64,000 bases of DNA from Cellulomonas wangleii (GTDB taxonomy: Bacteria > Actinomycetota > Actinomycetes > Actinomycetales > Cellulomonadaceae): positions 2,170,001 to 2,234,000 of the forward strand of contig NZ_CP074405.1 of the NCBI RefSeq assembly GCF_018388445.1, given 5' to 3'. Within the stretch, counting starts at the first letter, position 1; every line of letters starts with the position of its first letter. The position numbers were made by a program, and so were the translations under genes. Under the pieces are notes generated by a model. It was not told the DNA's origin. It worked only from the letters and a program-made list of their open reading frames with translations, and searched no databases. Shown here piece after piece: positions 54,675-63,414 of the stretch.

Positions 54675-57344
54675 TCAGACCATCCCGCGCTCCACGGCCG
54701 TGCGGACGGCCGCCCGCCGACCCGCCACGCCGAGCTTGCGGTAGATCGCGCGCTGGTGCGTCTTGACGGTGTTGACGGACACGAACAACCCCGCGGCGAT
54801 CTCCTCGGCCGTGGCGGCGGTGCGCAGCCGCACCAGGACGTCCCGCTCGCGCGGGGTCAGGTCCCACGACGAGCGCGTCATCGCCGGCGCGTCGGCGAGC
54901 CGTTCGAGGACCCGCGTCACGAGGGCGTCGTGGCGCCCGGCCCGCTCGAGGTGCTCCGACAGCAGCGCGCGCCAGCCGGGGTCGTCGACCAGGAAGGGCG
55001 TGACGAGCCCGAGCGGCGCGGCCAGGTCGAGCGCCGTCTCGAGCGTCGCGTGCGCGGTGCGCCGGTCCGGGGCGAGCCGGGCACGCACCAGCGCGGCGAG
55101 CACGCGCACCGGCAGGTGCCCGCCGCCGGGCGTGTCTCCACCGGGGACGGCGCCACCGGGCACGTCGCGGCTGCCCACGTCGCGCTCGTCGGCGGGGTCA
55201 CCCGACGCGCCCTGCCCGCGCAGGCCGCCGAGCACCCGGCACGCCCCGGCGGCGTCCCCGGCGAGGCGGCGCAGCTCGGCCTCCCAGCACCGGCTCAGCG
55301 GCCCGTGCGCCGCGCTGCCCGCGGCGTCCGCGAGCAGGGCCAGCGCCTCGGTCGACCGGCCGTGCGCCGCGCGGTCGCGCGCGCGCACAGCGAGCAGGAG
55401 GTCCCGGACCTCGGGCGACAGGACCGTCCCGTCGCCGACGGTCGTCAGCGCGTGCCGGGCCCGCGCGAGGACACCGGGGTCGTGCGCGTCGAGCCCGACG
55501 AGTGCCAGGTACGCCCCCGCGGCGACGGTCGGCTCCGGACGCGCCGTGCCGGTCGCCCGCAGCACCTCCTCGAGGTGCTCGACCGCCGCCGTGAACTCCC
55601 CGCGCCAGTAGGCGAGCACGCCGAGGACGTGGGAGGCGCCCGCGGTGACGCCGCTGCCGGCCCAGCCGTGGACCGCCGCCTCGGCCAGGACGTCCGCCGC
55701 GAGCCGCCCCGCCTCGCCCGGGTCGTCGCCGTGCAGAAGTGCGACGCACGTCTCCGCGCGGCACGCGACGGCGACGGCTGTCCACCCGCGGGCCGTGGCC
55801 AGGTCCCGCGCCTCGGCGAGGTGCTGCACGGCGGACGTCGCGTCGCCGGCCCGCTGCGCCTCGGCCCGCCCCAGCAGGTACAGGCCGAGGGCGCGGTCCG
55901 ACGGGCGCAACGGCTCCGCCGCGAGCAGCGCACGCGCGGCCGCGGTCCTCTCCTCCGGTGCGCCCACGCCGCCGGTGAGGAGCTCGACGCACCGCACGAC
56001 CACCGCCGGCGCCCCGTCCGGCCCTCCGGCGCAGGCCGCGTTGCGCAGGGTGCGGACCGCCGCCAGCGCCACCTGCAGGTCGGGCGTCGCGGACACGGCG
56101 ACGGGGATCGCGTCGACGAGCCGCTCGACGACGAGCGCGTCCCCCCGCACGAGCATCTCGGGCCACTGGTCCGCCAGGACCTCGACCGCGAGCGGCACCT
56201 CGCCGGCGGCGAGTGCGTGGCGCACCGCCGCGGCGGGGTCGGTGCGGCGCCGGTGCTCGGCGACCACGCGGTGCGCGCGGGCCGCACCGGCAGGGTCGTT
56301 GCGCTCGAAGGCCATGCGGGTGTGCGTGGCGACCAGGTCGTGCCACCGGTACACCGCCGGCAGACCGGCCCGGGCGACGGGCGTGACGAAGAGCTCGCGC
56401 GCGACGCACTCCGCGAGCGCGGCCGCCCCACCGGGCACCAGAAGCTCCGCCAGTGCGGGGTCGAGCGTCTCGCAGACGCTGCCGGTGAGCAGCAGCGTGC
56501 GCAGCCGGTCGGGCAGCGATCCGAGGACCTCCTCGACCAGGTACCCGGTCAGCGGCACCCGGGACGCCTCCATGCCCTCCAGGCGCGCGTCGATGCCGTC
56601 CTCGTCACCCGCGAGGAGGGCCAGGCGCACGGCCACGGGCCAGCCGCGGGTGACGGCGTGCAGCCGGGCGACCCGCTGCGGGTCGGCCCGGTGGCCGCCG
56701 GCACGGACCAGTGCGGCCACCTCCTCGGGCGTGAACGCGAGCCGGTCGGAGCGCAGCTCGCCCAACGCACCCCGCACCCGCAGCCGGTGCAGGGGCAGCA
56801 CGGCGTCGTACCTGCTGGTCAGGACCAGGCGCAGGAGGTCGGGGCGGTAGCGGACGAGGGGGTCGAGGACGGCACGGACGCTCTCCAGCGGCAGCTCGTG
56901 CACATCGTCGACCACGAGGACGACGGACTGCTCGAGCCGCTCGAGCGCGGCGAGCAGCAGCTCGGTCGGGCCGGAGGCGGCGCCGGACCGCGTGGCTGCG
57001 ACGACCGCGTCCAGCGCGTCCGCGGCGGGCGTGGCCGGCACCGCGAGCGCGACGGACGTGGCCAGCAGCCGGACGAGCCGCGGCACGTCGTCGAACCCGT
57101 CGAGGTTCGCCCACGCCACGGGCCCGGGGTGGCCGGCGCCCCACTGCCCGACCAACGTGGACTTGCCGTAGCCGGCGGGGGCCGTCACGGCGGTCACGCC
57201 GTGCGTCGCGAGCGCCTCGGCGAGGGCGGCGGTGCACCGCGGCCTGTCCACCTGCAGGGTCGGGGCGTGCGGCGCCGTCGTCTTGCCGACGGGCGGCCGC
57301 CCTGCGTCGCACGTCGCCGTCGACGTGCGCACGGTCGTCGTCAT
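54675..57344 (-). CDS. Large LuxR/MalT-like ATPase transcription regulator (LAL type)
   Basis: An 889-residue regulator. Residues 45-60 carry the Walker A VTAPAGYGKSTLVGQW and a Walker B-like VVLVVDDVHELP follows. The middle is a long helical TPR-like region (ARDLATARGWTAVAVACRAE and similar) that would bind an inducer. The C-terminal LuxR HTH reads LTPRERDVLVRLRTAATAEE then VSVNTVKTHQRAIYRKLGV. Such proteins sense small molecules, often sugars, and activate nearby genes; no obvious target cluster is adjacent. GGGGGGAC precedes the ATG, and a TAGATT -10 lies about 45 nt upstream. Confidence 0.9.
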   Translation of the reverse strand: MTTTVRTSTATCDAGRPPVGKTTAPHAPTLQVDRPRCTAALAEALATHGVTAVTAPAGYGKSTLVGQWGAGHPGPVAWANLDGFDDVPRLVRLLATSVALAVPATPAADALDAVVAATRSGAASGPTELLLAALERLEQSVVLVVDDVHELPLESVRAVLDPLVRYRPDLLRLVLTSRYDAVLPLHRLRVRGALGELRSDRLAFTPEEVAALVRAGGHRADPQRVARLHAVTRGWPVAVRLALLAGDEDGIDARLEGMEASRVPLTGYLVEEVLGSLPDRLRTLLLTGSVCETLDPALAELLVPGGAAALAECVARELFVTPVARAGLPAVYRWHDLVATHTRMAFERNDPAGAARAHRVVAEHRRRTDPAAAVRHALAAGEVPLAVEVLADQWPEMLVRGDALVVERLVDAIPVAVSATPDLQVALAAVRTLRNAACAGGPDGAPAVVVRCVELLTGGVGAPEERTAAARALLAAEPLRPSDRALGLYLLGRAEAQRAGDATSAVQHLAEARDLATARGWTAVAVACRAETCVALLHGDDPGEAGRLAADVLAEAAVHGWAGSGVTAGASHVLGVLAYWRGEFTAAVEHLEEVLRATGTARPEPTVAAGAYLALVGLDAHDPGVLARARHALTTVGDGTVLSPEVRDLLLAVRARDRAAHGRSTEALALLADAAGSAAHGPLSRCWEAELRRLAGDAAGACRVLGGLRGQGASGDPADERDVGSRDVPGGAVPGGDTPGGGHLPVRVLAALVRARLAPDRRTAHATLETALDLAAPLGLVTPFLVDDPGWRALLSEHLERAGRHDALVTRVLERLADAPAMTRSSWDLTPRERDVLVRLRTAATAEEIAAGLFVSVNTVKTHQRAIYRKLGVAGRRAAVRTAVERGMV

Positions 57345-57438
57345 GCCGTCCCCCCGGGGCTGGACGCGATCCTGGGCCGAATCTAGCCCGCGGCCCCGGT
57401 GGTGTCCCCCGGGAGCGGCGCCGCGCCCCGGCGGTGCG

Positions 57439-58572
57439 TCAGCGCCGCAGTGCGGCGACCACGTCCGCCGTCCGCACCAGCGCGACCACGCGGCCGTCGA
57501 CGACCGCCGCCATCACGGGTCCGTTCGCGGACGCGCGGGACAGCGCCGCCAGCAGGGCGTCGCCGGTCAGGCTGCCGTCCACCACGGTGCCCATGGGCAG
57601 CGGGGTGGCGACCGCGAGGACGTCCGTGCTGCCGGCGAGATCCGCGGGGACGCGCGCGGCCGCGTCGGCGTCCACGTACGCGGCCGGCCTGCCGTCGGGG
57701 GCGATCACGACCACCTCCGCGGCGTGCGCCGCAGCGGCGGTCGCCCGCGCCTGCGCCAGCGACGACCGGACCCCGACCGCGACGGCCGGCCGCCCGACGG
57801 TGGTGATCGTCATCGCGTCGACCACGCGTCCCGTGCGGCCGGCACGCACCGCGCCGGACGCGCCGGACCACAGGAACGCGCCGATCAGCGCGGCCCAGGC
57901 GACGGTGACGAGGTCGGGCGTGCCACCCGTGACGTACGGGCGGACGAGGACCAGCAGCACGACCCCCACCGCGACGACGCGGCCCGTCCAGCCGGCGACG
58001 ACGCTGCCGCGGTGGCGGTCGCCGGTGCCCGCCCACACGGCCGCCTCGAGGATGCGCCCGCCGTCCAGCGGCAGGCCGGGCACCAGGTTGAACAGCCCGA
58101 CGAACCCGTTGGCGACGGCACCGGCCCAGGCCATCGCCCGCAGCACGCTGCCGTCGGGGGCGACGTGGTCGGCCAGCAGCAGGAACCCGCCCGCGAGCAG
58201 GAGGTTCGCGACCGGCCCCACGACCGCGACGAGCGCGCTGGTGGCGGGTGTGGGTGCCGCACCGCCGAACGTGGTGTGCCCGCCCCACAGCGTCAGGACG
58301 AACTCGCGCGGCTGCTGCCCCCGCGCCTTGGCGACGAGCCCGTGGGCGAGCTCGTGCACCAGGACCGACGCGAACAGCAGCACCACGAACACGAGGGCCA
58401 CGAGGTACGGCAGCACCCCGCCGCCGGTGCCGGTCCACGTGCGCACGCTGGGCGTGAAGACGAGCGTCAGGACCACGGCGGCCAGCAGCCAGCTCGGGGC
58501 CAGGACGACGGGTGCACCGGCCACGCGGCCGATCACCCAGCCGGACCGACGGTCGGGTCGCGGTGCGCTCAC
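57439..58572 (-). CDS. M50 site-2 protease with C-terminal CBS-like region
   Basis: A 377-residue membrane zinc protease. The catalytic HELAH sits in a membrane span (LFASVLVHELAHGLVAKARG, about 66-85) and the third ligand in FNLVPGLPLDGGRILEAAVW. The C-terminal 130 residues, from VVDAMTITTVGRPAV to VVALVRTADVVAALRR, form two CBS-like motifs, the Rip3-type architecture. Site-2 proteases cleave membrane-anchored anti-sigma factors or similar substrates; the target is unknown. The GTG is preceded by TAGGCT at 6 nt, a leaderless pattern. It is divergent from the RecB-like gene. Confidence 0.9.
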   Translation of the reverse strand: MSAPRPDRRSGWVIGRVAGAPVVLAPSWLLAAVVLTLVFTPSVRTWTGTGGGVLPYLVALVFVVLLFASVLVHELAHGLVAKARGQQPREFVLTLWGGHTTFGGAAPTPATSALVAVVGPVANLLLAGGFLLLADHVAPDGSVLRAMAWAGAVANGFVGLFNLVPGLPLDGGRILEAAVWAGTGDRHRGSVVAGWTGRVVAVGVVLLVLVRPYVTGGTPDLVTVAWAALIGAFLWSGASGAVRAGRTGRVVDAMTITTVGRPAVAVGVRSSLAQARATAAAAHAAEVVVIAPDGRPAAYVDADAAARVPADLAGSTDVLAVATPLPMGTVVDGSLTGDALLAALSRASANGPVMAAVVDGRVVALVRTADVVAALRR

Positions 58573-58578
58573 GCGCCC

Positions 58579-58584
58579 AGCCTA
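58579..58584 (-). promoter_or_regulatory. M50 protease gene -10 element (leaderless)
   Basis: TAGGCT on the minus strand ends 6 nt before the GTG at 58572. The same hexamer is used by the PAC2 gene and mshC. Confidence 0.55.
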
Positions 58585-58717
58585 CGGTCGCGGTCGCGGC
58601 GAACCCGCTCGCGGCCGGGCAGGTCGCGTCCCCGCAGCGCCGGGGACCCCCCCGGGGGGGCGCCGCCTGCAGGGGTGTCCGCGGTGTCGTGCGGACCGTC
58701 GTGTCGGCGGGCGCGCC

Positions 58718-58723
58718 TACCCT
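58718..58723 (+). promoter_or_regulatory. RecB-like gene -10 element (leaderless)
   Basis: TACCCT ends 6 nt before the GTG at 58730. It faces the M50 gene's own -10 about 135 bp away. Confidence 0.5.
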
Positions 58724-58729
58724 CGTGGC

Positions 58730-59698
58730 GTGAGCGTGGACATCGAGCAGGCCGAGGGCACCGACCGACCGCGGGCCACCGAGGGTGCGCCCGGCACGGG
58801 CCGGCAGACCGGTGCGGCGCCCGGGGCCGTGGTCCCCGACGTCGTCGTCGTGGACCCACCCGCCGAGCGGCGCGCCCCCGGCCTGTCCCCCTCGCGCGCG
58901 AACGACTTCCTGCAGTGCCCGCTGCTGTTCCGGTTCCGCGTGGTCGACCGACTCCCCGAGCCGGCGTCGCCCGCGGCGGCGCGGGGCACGCTCGTGCACG
59001 CGGCGCTGGAGACGCTGTTCGACCTGCCGGCGCCCGAGCGCACGCTCGCCGCGGCGTGCGCCTCCCTGCCCGCGCGCTGGGCCGAGCTGCTGGAGCGGGA
59101 CCCGCGGTACGGGGAGCTGCACACCACCGACGCCGAGCGTGCGGAGTTCATGGCCGAGGCCGAGCGCCTGCTCGCGACGTGGTTCACGCTCGAGGACCCC
59201 ACGCGGCTGGAGCCGCGGGCGCGCGAGCTGCAGGTGCGGCACGACCTGCCCGACGGCCCCCAGCTGCGCGGCGTGGTCGACCGGGTGGACGTCGCCCCCA
59301 ACGGGTGGGTCCGGGTCGTCGACTACAAGACGGGCCGCTCCCCGCGGGCGGGCTACGAGGGCTCCGCGCTGTTCCAGATGCGGTTCTACGCGTACGTCGT
59401 GTGGCGCACGCGGGGCGTCCTGCCCAAGCGCCTGCAGCTGGCGTACCTGGGCGACGGCGTGGTGGTGACCCACGAGCCGACCGAGCCGGAGATGCACACC
59501 CTCGAGGCGCGGGTCCGGTCGATCTGGGCCGGCATCGAGGACACGGCACGCGCCGGCGACTGGCGGCCGCGGCCGTCCCGGCTGTGCGACTGGTGCGCGT
59601 TCCGCGACCGGTGCCCCGCCTTCGGCGGCACGCCGCCCGAGGTCCCCGTCGGTGCGGTCGAGCGGGCGATCGGCGTCACGCCGGTGCCCACCGCCTGA
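58730..59698 (+). CDS. RecB-family exonuclease-like Fe-S nuclease
   Basis: A 322-residue PD-(D/E)XK nuclease of the RecB/Cas4/AddB-C-terminal type. After a variable start, SPSRANDFLQCPLLFRFRVV gives the first Fe-S Cys. ARGTLVHAALE, GVVDRVDVAPNGWVRVVDYK (catalytic Asp and Lys) and the C-terminal CDWCAFRDRC supply the nuclease core and the other three Cys of a 4Fe-4S cluster. Such proteins are widespread and often unlinked to CRISPR; none is nearby here, so a DNA repair role is more likely. Confidence 0.9.
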   Translation: MSVDIEQAEGTDRPRATEGAPGTGRQTGAAPGAVVPDVVVVDPPAERRAPGLSPSRANDFLQCPLLFRFRVVDRLPEPASPAAARGTLVHAALETLFDLPAPERTLAAACASLPARWAELLERDPRYGELHTTDAERAEFMAEAERLLATWFTLEDPTRLEPRARELQVRHDLPDGPQLRGVVDRVDVAPNGWVRVVDYKTGRSPRAGYEGSALFQMRFYAYVVWRTRGVLPKRLQLAYLGDGVVVTHEPTEPEMHTLEARVRSIWAGIEDTARAGDWRPRPSRLCDWCAFRDRCPAFGGTPPEVPVGAVERAIGVTPVPTA

Positions 59699-59702
59699 GC
59701 GG

Positions 59703-60428
59703 TCAGTCCGCGTCGCGCAGGTGCAGGGTCTCCCCCGCCGCGATGCGGGCGATCACGTCGAGGTCGACGTGGAGCAGCGACGACGCGCGGGACACGCCGG
59801 CGGGCGGGTCGAGCGCCACGTGGGAGTCCACGGCCACGACCCGCGCCCCGCTGGCGACGGCCGAGGCGAGCCCCGACCGCGAGTCCTCGAAGGCGACGCA
59901 CGCCGCGACGTCGACCCCGAGGGCCCGTGCCGCCGCGAGGTAGGGCTCCGGGTGCGGCTTGGGCCGCGTGACGGTGTCACCCGACACGACGACGTCGAAC
60001 AGGCCCACCGCGTCCGCGAAGGGCGTGGCCAGGACGCCGAAGGACGACGTGACGAGCGCCTGCGGGACGCCGGCGGAGTGCAGCGCACGCAGGACCTCCT
60101 GCGCGCCGGGCTGCCAGGGGATCCCCGCGGCGACGGCCGCGCGCACCGCCGTGTTGAGGGCGTCCGCGATCTCCGCGACGTCGAGCGCCACGCCGGCCGC
60201 CTGCAGGAGCCCGGCCGACACGTCCATCGAGCTGCCGATCATCGCGACCGCGTCCTGCGGCGTCCAGACCCCGCCGTGGGCCTCCACGAGCTCGATCTCG
60301 GCGGCCATCCAGTACGGCTCGGTGTCGATGAGCGTCCCGTCCATGTCCCACAGGATCGCGGCGGGCAGCACCGGGCCACCCACGTCCTGCGCGGCGGCGG
60401 GTCCGGTCGGGTTCGTGACGGTGCTCAG
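59703..60428 (-). CDS. HAD-family phosphatase with an apparent CTG start
   Basis: A 241-residue HAD subfamily IA hydrolase (phosphoglycolate/beta-phosphoglucomutase-like). Motif I is LWDMDGTLIDTEPYW, motif II VTSSFG, and motif III/IV KPHPEPYL and AFEDSRSG. No ATG, GTG or TTG lies between the predicted transcript start and 60383. A CTG at 60428 has GGAG 6 nt upstream and an appropriate TACGCT -10 (60473-60478). The alternative GTG at 60383 would give 226 residues but has no spaced ribosome site. Substrate unknown. It is divergent from the PAC2 gene. Confidence 0.85.
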   Translation of the reverse strand: MSTVTNPTGPAAAQDVGGPVLPAAILWDMDGTLIDTEPYWMAAEIELVEAHGGVWTPQDAVAMIGSSMDVSAGLLQAAGVALDVAEIADALNTAVRAAVAAGIPWQPGAQEVLRALHSAGVPQALVTSSFGVLATPFADAVGLFDVVVSGDTVTRPKPHPEPYLAAARALGVDVAACVAFEDSRSGLASAVASGARVVAVDSHVALDPPAGVSRASSLLHVDLDVIARIAAGETLHLRDAD

Positions 60429-60472
60429 GGGTGTCTCCGGGGGGTGCGGGGGCGGGCGTGGACGGTCGCACG

Positions 60473-60478
60473 AGCGTA
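60473..60478 (-). promoter_or_regulatory. HAD phosphatase gene -10 element
   Basis: TACGCT on the minus strand gives a predicted start near 60466 and a leader of about 38 nt. Over that leader no ATG, GTG or TTG occurs in any frame, which supports the CTG start. Confidence 0.45.
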
Positions 60479-60530
60479 CCGGCGGGGTCCGACGCCCCGC
60501 CGTCGTCCGGCCCGTGCGCCGCTCGCACCC

Positions 60531-60536
60531 TAGGCT
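60531..60536 (+). promoter_or_regulatory. PAC2 gene -10 element (leaderless)
   Basis: TAGGCT ends 6 nt before the GTG at 60543. Confidence 0.55.
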
Positions 60537-60542
60537 GGGACG

Positions 60543-61400
60543 GTGAGCGAGCACGCAGCCCCCGACCTGCCCGCACGTGAGACCGTCCTGCTCGCGGCCT
60601 TCGAGGGCTGGAACGACGCGGGCGCCGCCGCGACGGCGGCCCTGGAGCACCTGCACGACGTGTGGGGTGCCGAGCAGGTCGACGAGCTCGACCCGGAGGA
60701 GTACCACGACTTCCAGGTGAACCGGCCCGTCGTCGGCATGGGACCCGAAGGGACGCGCGAGATCACGTGGCCCACCACGGCCGTGGCGGTCGCCACGACA
60801 CCCCGCTCCGGCCGGCAGGTCGTGCTCGTGCACGGGATCGAGCCGTCGATGCGCTGGCGCCGGTACTGCGGCGAGCTCCTGGACATCGCGGCCGGGCTGG
60901 GGGTCCGGACGATCGTCACGGTCGGCGCCCTGCTGGCGGACGTGCCGCACACGCGACCCATCCCCGTGAACGCGACCAGCGAGGACGGGCACGTGCGCGA
61001 GGTGATGGGTCTGGAACCCAACACCTACGAGGGCCCCACAGGCATCGTCGGGGTCCTGCAGCACGAGGCGGCGGCCCGTGGCATGCAGGCGCTGTCCCTG
61101 TGGGCGGCGGTCCCGCACTACGTGGCGGCTCCCCCGTCACCGAAGGCGACGCTGGCGATCCTGCACCGCATCGAGGGCCTGCTCGGCGAGCCGGTCCCCC
61201 TGGCGGACCTGCCGGAGGACGCCGCGGCGTGGCAGCACGGCGTGGACGAGCTGGCGGGCGAGGACTCGGAGATCGGCGAGTACGTGCGCCAGCTCGAGGA
61301 GGCCAAGGACACCGCGGAGCTGCCCGAGGCCAGCGGCGAGGCGATCGCGCAGGAGTTCGAGCGCTACCTGCGGCGCCGGGACAAGGGCACCGGCGGCTGA
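60543..61400 (+). CDS. PAC2-family protein
   Basis: A 285-residue member of the PAC2 (proteasome assembly chaperone 2-like) family, common in actinobacteria beside mshC. ETVLLAAFEGWNDAGAAATA is the characteristic start, followed by the NRPVVGMGPEG and TVGALLADVPHTRPI segments. Despite the name, a link to proteasome assembly in bacteria is unproven. The GTG is taken as start from the leaderless spacing. It converges with mshC across a 17-bp tandem repeat. Confidence 0.9.
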   Translation: MSEHAAPDLPARETVLLAAFEGWNDAGAAATAALEHLHDVWGAEQVDELDPEEYHDFQVNRPVVGMGPEGTREITWPTTAVAVATTPRSGRQVVLVHGIEPSMRWRRYCGELLDIAAGLGVRTIVTVGALLADVPHTRPIPVNATSEDGHVREVMGLEPNTYEGPTGIVGVLQHEAAARGMQALSLWAAVPHYVAAPPSPKATLAILHRIEGLLGEPVPLADLPEDAAAWQHGVDELAGEDSEIGEYVRQLEEAKDTAELPEASGEAIAQEFERYLRRRDKGTGG

Positions 61401-61453
61401 CCGCCGCTGGACGCCCCGGTCGCGGGGCGCCCCCCGGCCGCGTCGGCCCCGGT

Positions 61454-61502
61454 TCTGCTCACATCCGCGGTCTGCTCACATCCGCGGTCTGCTCACATCC
61501 GC
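61454..61502. repeat. Three tandem 17-bp repeats at the mshC 3' end
   Basis: TCTGCTCACATCCGCGG occurs at 61454-61470 and 61471-61487, and the third copy at 61488-61502 (last bases differ) covers the mshC stop codon (TGA at 61493-61495). So the last codons and stop of mshC have been copied twice in tandem downstream. Slippage or a duplication is likely; a role as protein-binding sites is possible. Confidence 0.75.
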
Positions 61503-62737
61503 ACGCCGAGCAGGGCGTCGATGGTCCGCGCGACGACGCCGGGCGCGCCCTCGTCGAACGGCACGTCACCCGCCAGCGCGGTCGCCGCCCACGCGTCGAC
61601 CACCGCGAGCGCACGCGGCGTGTCGAGGTCGTCCGCGACCGCGGCCCGCACCTCGGCCAGGACCGGTGCGGCGTCGGGCCCACCGTTGCCGGACAGCGCG
61701 CGACGCCACGTGACGAGGCGCCGCTGCGCGTCGGCCAGGTCCGCCTCGGTCCACTCCCAGTCGTCGCGGTAGCGGTGGGCCAGCACGGCGAGCCGCACGG
61801 CCATGGGCTCGACGCCCTGGGCCAGCAGCGTCGAGACGAGCACGAGGTTGCCCCGCGACTTGCTCATCTTGTGGCCCTCGTAGCCGACCATCCCCGTGTG
61901 CACGTGCGCCCGGGCGGACTCCCCCGCGTCCAGCAGGCGCAGGTGCGAGGAGCTGCACTCGTGGTGCGGGAAGACCAGGTCGGATCCGCCGCCCTGCACG
62001 TCGAACGGCACGCCGAGAGCGTCGCGTGCGATGACCGAGCACTCGATGTGCCAGCCGGGCCGCCCACGGCCGAGCCCGGGCGCGTCCCACGCCGGCTCGC
62101 CGGGACGCTCCGCTCGCCACAGCAGCGGGTCCAGCGGGGACCGCTTGCCGGGTCGGTCCGGGTCACCGCCGCGCTCCGCGCTCAGGGCGAGCATCGTGGC
62201 GGGGTCGAGCCGTGCGACCGTCCCGAACGCAGGGTCCACGGACAGGTCGGCGTAGACGTCCTCGCCACCGTCGGGCGCGGGCAGCCGGTAGGCGGCGCCA
62301 CGGGCCAGCAGGTGGTTCACGCCGTCGACGACCTGCGGCACGGACTCCACGACGCCGCGGAACACCTCGGGCGGGACCACACCCAGTGCGGCCATGTCCG
62401 ACGCGAACAGCGCCGTCTGGTCGGCGGCCAGCGCGCGCCAGTCGACCCCGGTGGCCGTCGCCCGCTCGAGCAGCGGGTCGTCCACGTCGGTGACGTTCAG
62501 CGCGTAGGTCACGCGCTGCCCGGCGTCGCGCCACGCACGCCCGAGCACGTCGAACGCGATGAACGTCGCGGCGTGGCCCAGGTGGGTCGCGTCGTAGGGC
62601 GTGATGCCGCACACGTAGAGCCGGGCGTCGGCGCCGGGCGCGGCCACGACCAGCTGTCCGGACGACGTGTCGTGGACGCGGACCGGCTCGCCCGTCCCGG
62701 GCAGCCGAGGGATCTGGGGGGCGGGCCAGGTGAGCAC
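61493..62737 (-). CDS. mshC: Mycothiol biosynthesis Cys:GlcN-Ins ligase
   Basis: A 414-residue class I tRNA-synthetase-like enzyme that couples cysteine to glucosaminyl-inositol in mycothiol synthesis, using ATP. It has YVCGITPYDATHLGHAATF (HIGH-like), NVTDVDDPLLERA, the long FPHHECSSSHLR segment with zinc-binding His and Cys, and GHKMSKSRGNL. Compared with cysteinyl-tRNA synthetase, the anticodon domain is lacking and the N-terminus (LTWPAPQIPRLPG) is the MshC type. The GTG at 62737 is preceded by TAGGCT 7 nt upstream. Confidence 0.95.
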   Translation of the reverse strand: MLTWPAPQIPRLPGTGEPVRVHDTSSGQLVVAAPGADARLYVCGITPYDATHLGHAATFIAFDVLGRAWRDAGQRVTYALNVTDVDDPLLERATATGVDWRALAADQTALFASDMAALGVVPPEVFRGVVESVPQVVDGVNHLLARGAAYRLPAPDGGEDVYADLSVDPAFGTVARLDPATMLALSAERGGDPDRPGKRSPLDPLLWRAERPGEPAWDAPGLGRGRPGWHIECSVIARDALGVPFDVQGGGSDLVFPHHECSSSHLRLLDAGESARAHVHTGMVGYEGHKMSKSRGNLVLVSTLLAQGVEPMAVRLAVLAHRYRDDWEWTEADLADAQRRLVTWRRALSGNGGPDAAPVLAEVRAAVADDLDTPRALAVVDAWAATALAGDVPFDEGAPGVVARTIDALLGVRM

Positions 62738-62744
62738 GCCAGGA

Positions 62745-62750
62745 AGCCTA
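62745..62750 (-). promoter_or_regulatory. mshC -10 element (leaderless)
   Basis: TAGGCT on the minus strand ends 7 nt before the mshC GTG. Confidence 0.55.
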
Positions 62751-62828
62751 ACCGCCGTCGCGCGGCGTCCCCGCGCACCGCCGGTGCCCCACCTGCGCCG
62801 CTCGCACCGGGCACGCGTGCCGGGGTCG

Positions 62829-63411
62829 TGCAGGAGGGCGCCTGGCGACAGGCCGCGGGGGCGGTGCCCGCCCAGCCGGGTGCACCGGCACCCGCGACCT
62901 GGGTGGTGACGGGGTCGCCCGACGCGCTGGTCGACGCCGCCCGGCTGCTCGTGCCCGACGACAGGACGCTGCAGCTCCTGGACCACCACGTGCGGCACGG
63001 CCGGGATCGACGGCCACCCCCACGTGCGGGTCGACAGGGCGGCGCACGGCACGGTCGCCCTCACGGTGCCGACCGTGTCCTTCGTCACGAAGACGAACGA
63101 CGTGCACACCGGGTGGGTGACGCGCCTGCTGTGCCCGGCGTGGTGGTCATGCCCGAGCAGGGCGAGGCTGGGCGACATGCTTGGACGTGCCCCTGGCGCT
63201 GGTGCCGGTGCGGCAGAACGAGGACATGCGCAAGATCTCCGCGTGGGCCGCGATGATCGCGGTGCCGACGCTCGTCGCGGGGATCCACGGCATGAGCTGG
63301 CGCCACGTGCCCGAGCTGTCGTGGACGTTCGGCTACGCGCTCGCGCTGCTGCTCCTGGCGGGCGCGTCGTTCGCGCTCTGGCGCGCGTTCCGGCGTTCCG
63401 GGTGGCTGTAG
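62829..63411 (+). pseudogene. Decayed CorA-like magnesium transporter gene
   Basis: The C-terminal 76 residues from 63181 remain in frame: VRQNEDMRKISAWAAMIAVP is the classic CorA run before TM1, then GIHGMSWRHVPELSWTFGYA, in which the GMN signature has become GMS, and the second span. Upstream the homology is scattered: TVSFVTKTNDVHTGWVTRLL (around 63060-63120) resembles the N-terminal beta-strands, but frames change, and roughly 200 residues of the coiled helical domain are missing. So the gene is a relic. It converges with uppP, 3 nt apart. Confidence 0.75.
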
Positions 63412-63414
63412 CCG

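Noticed and set aside
61454..61502. Short tandem repeats considered as a CRISPR fragment
   Set aside because: Units are directly adjacent with no spacers, one overlaps the mshC stop codon, and no cas genes are nearby; the RecB-like nuclease at 58730 is a general Fe-S family member.
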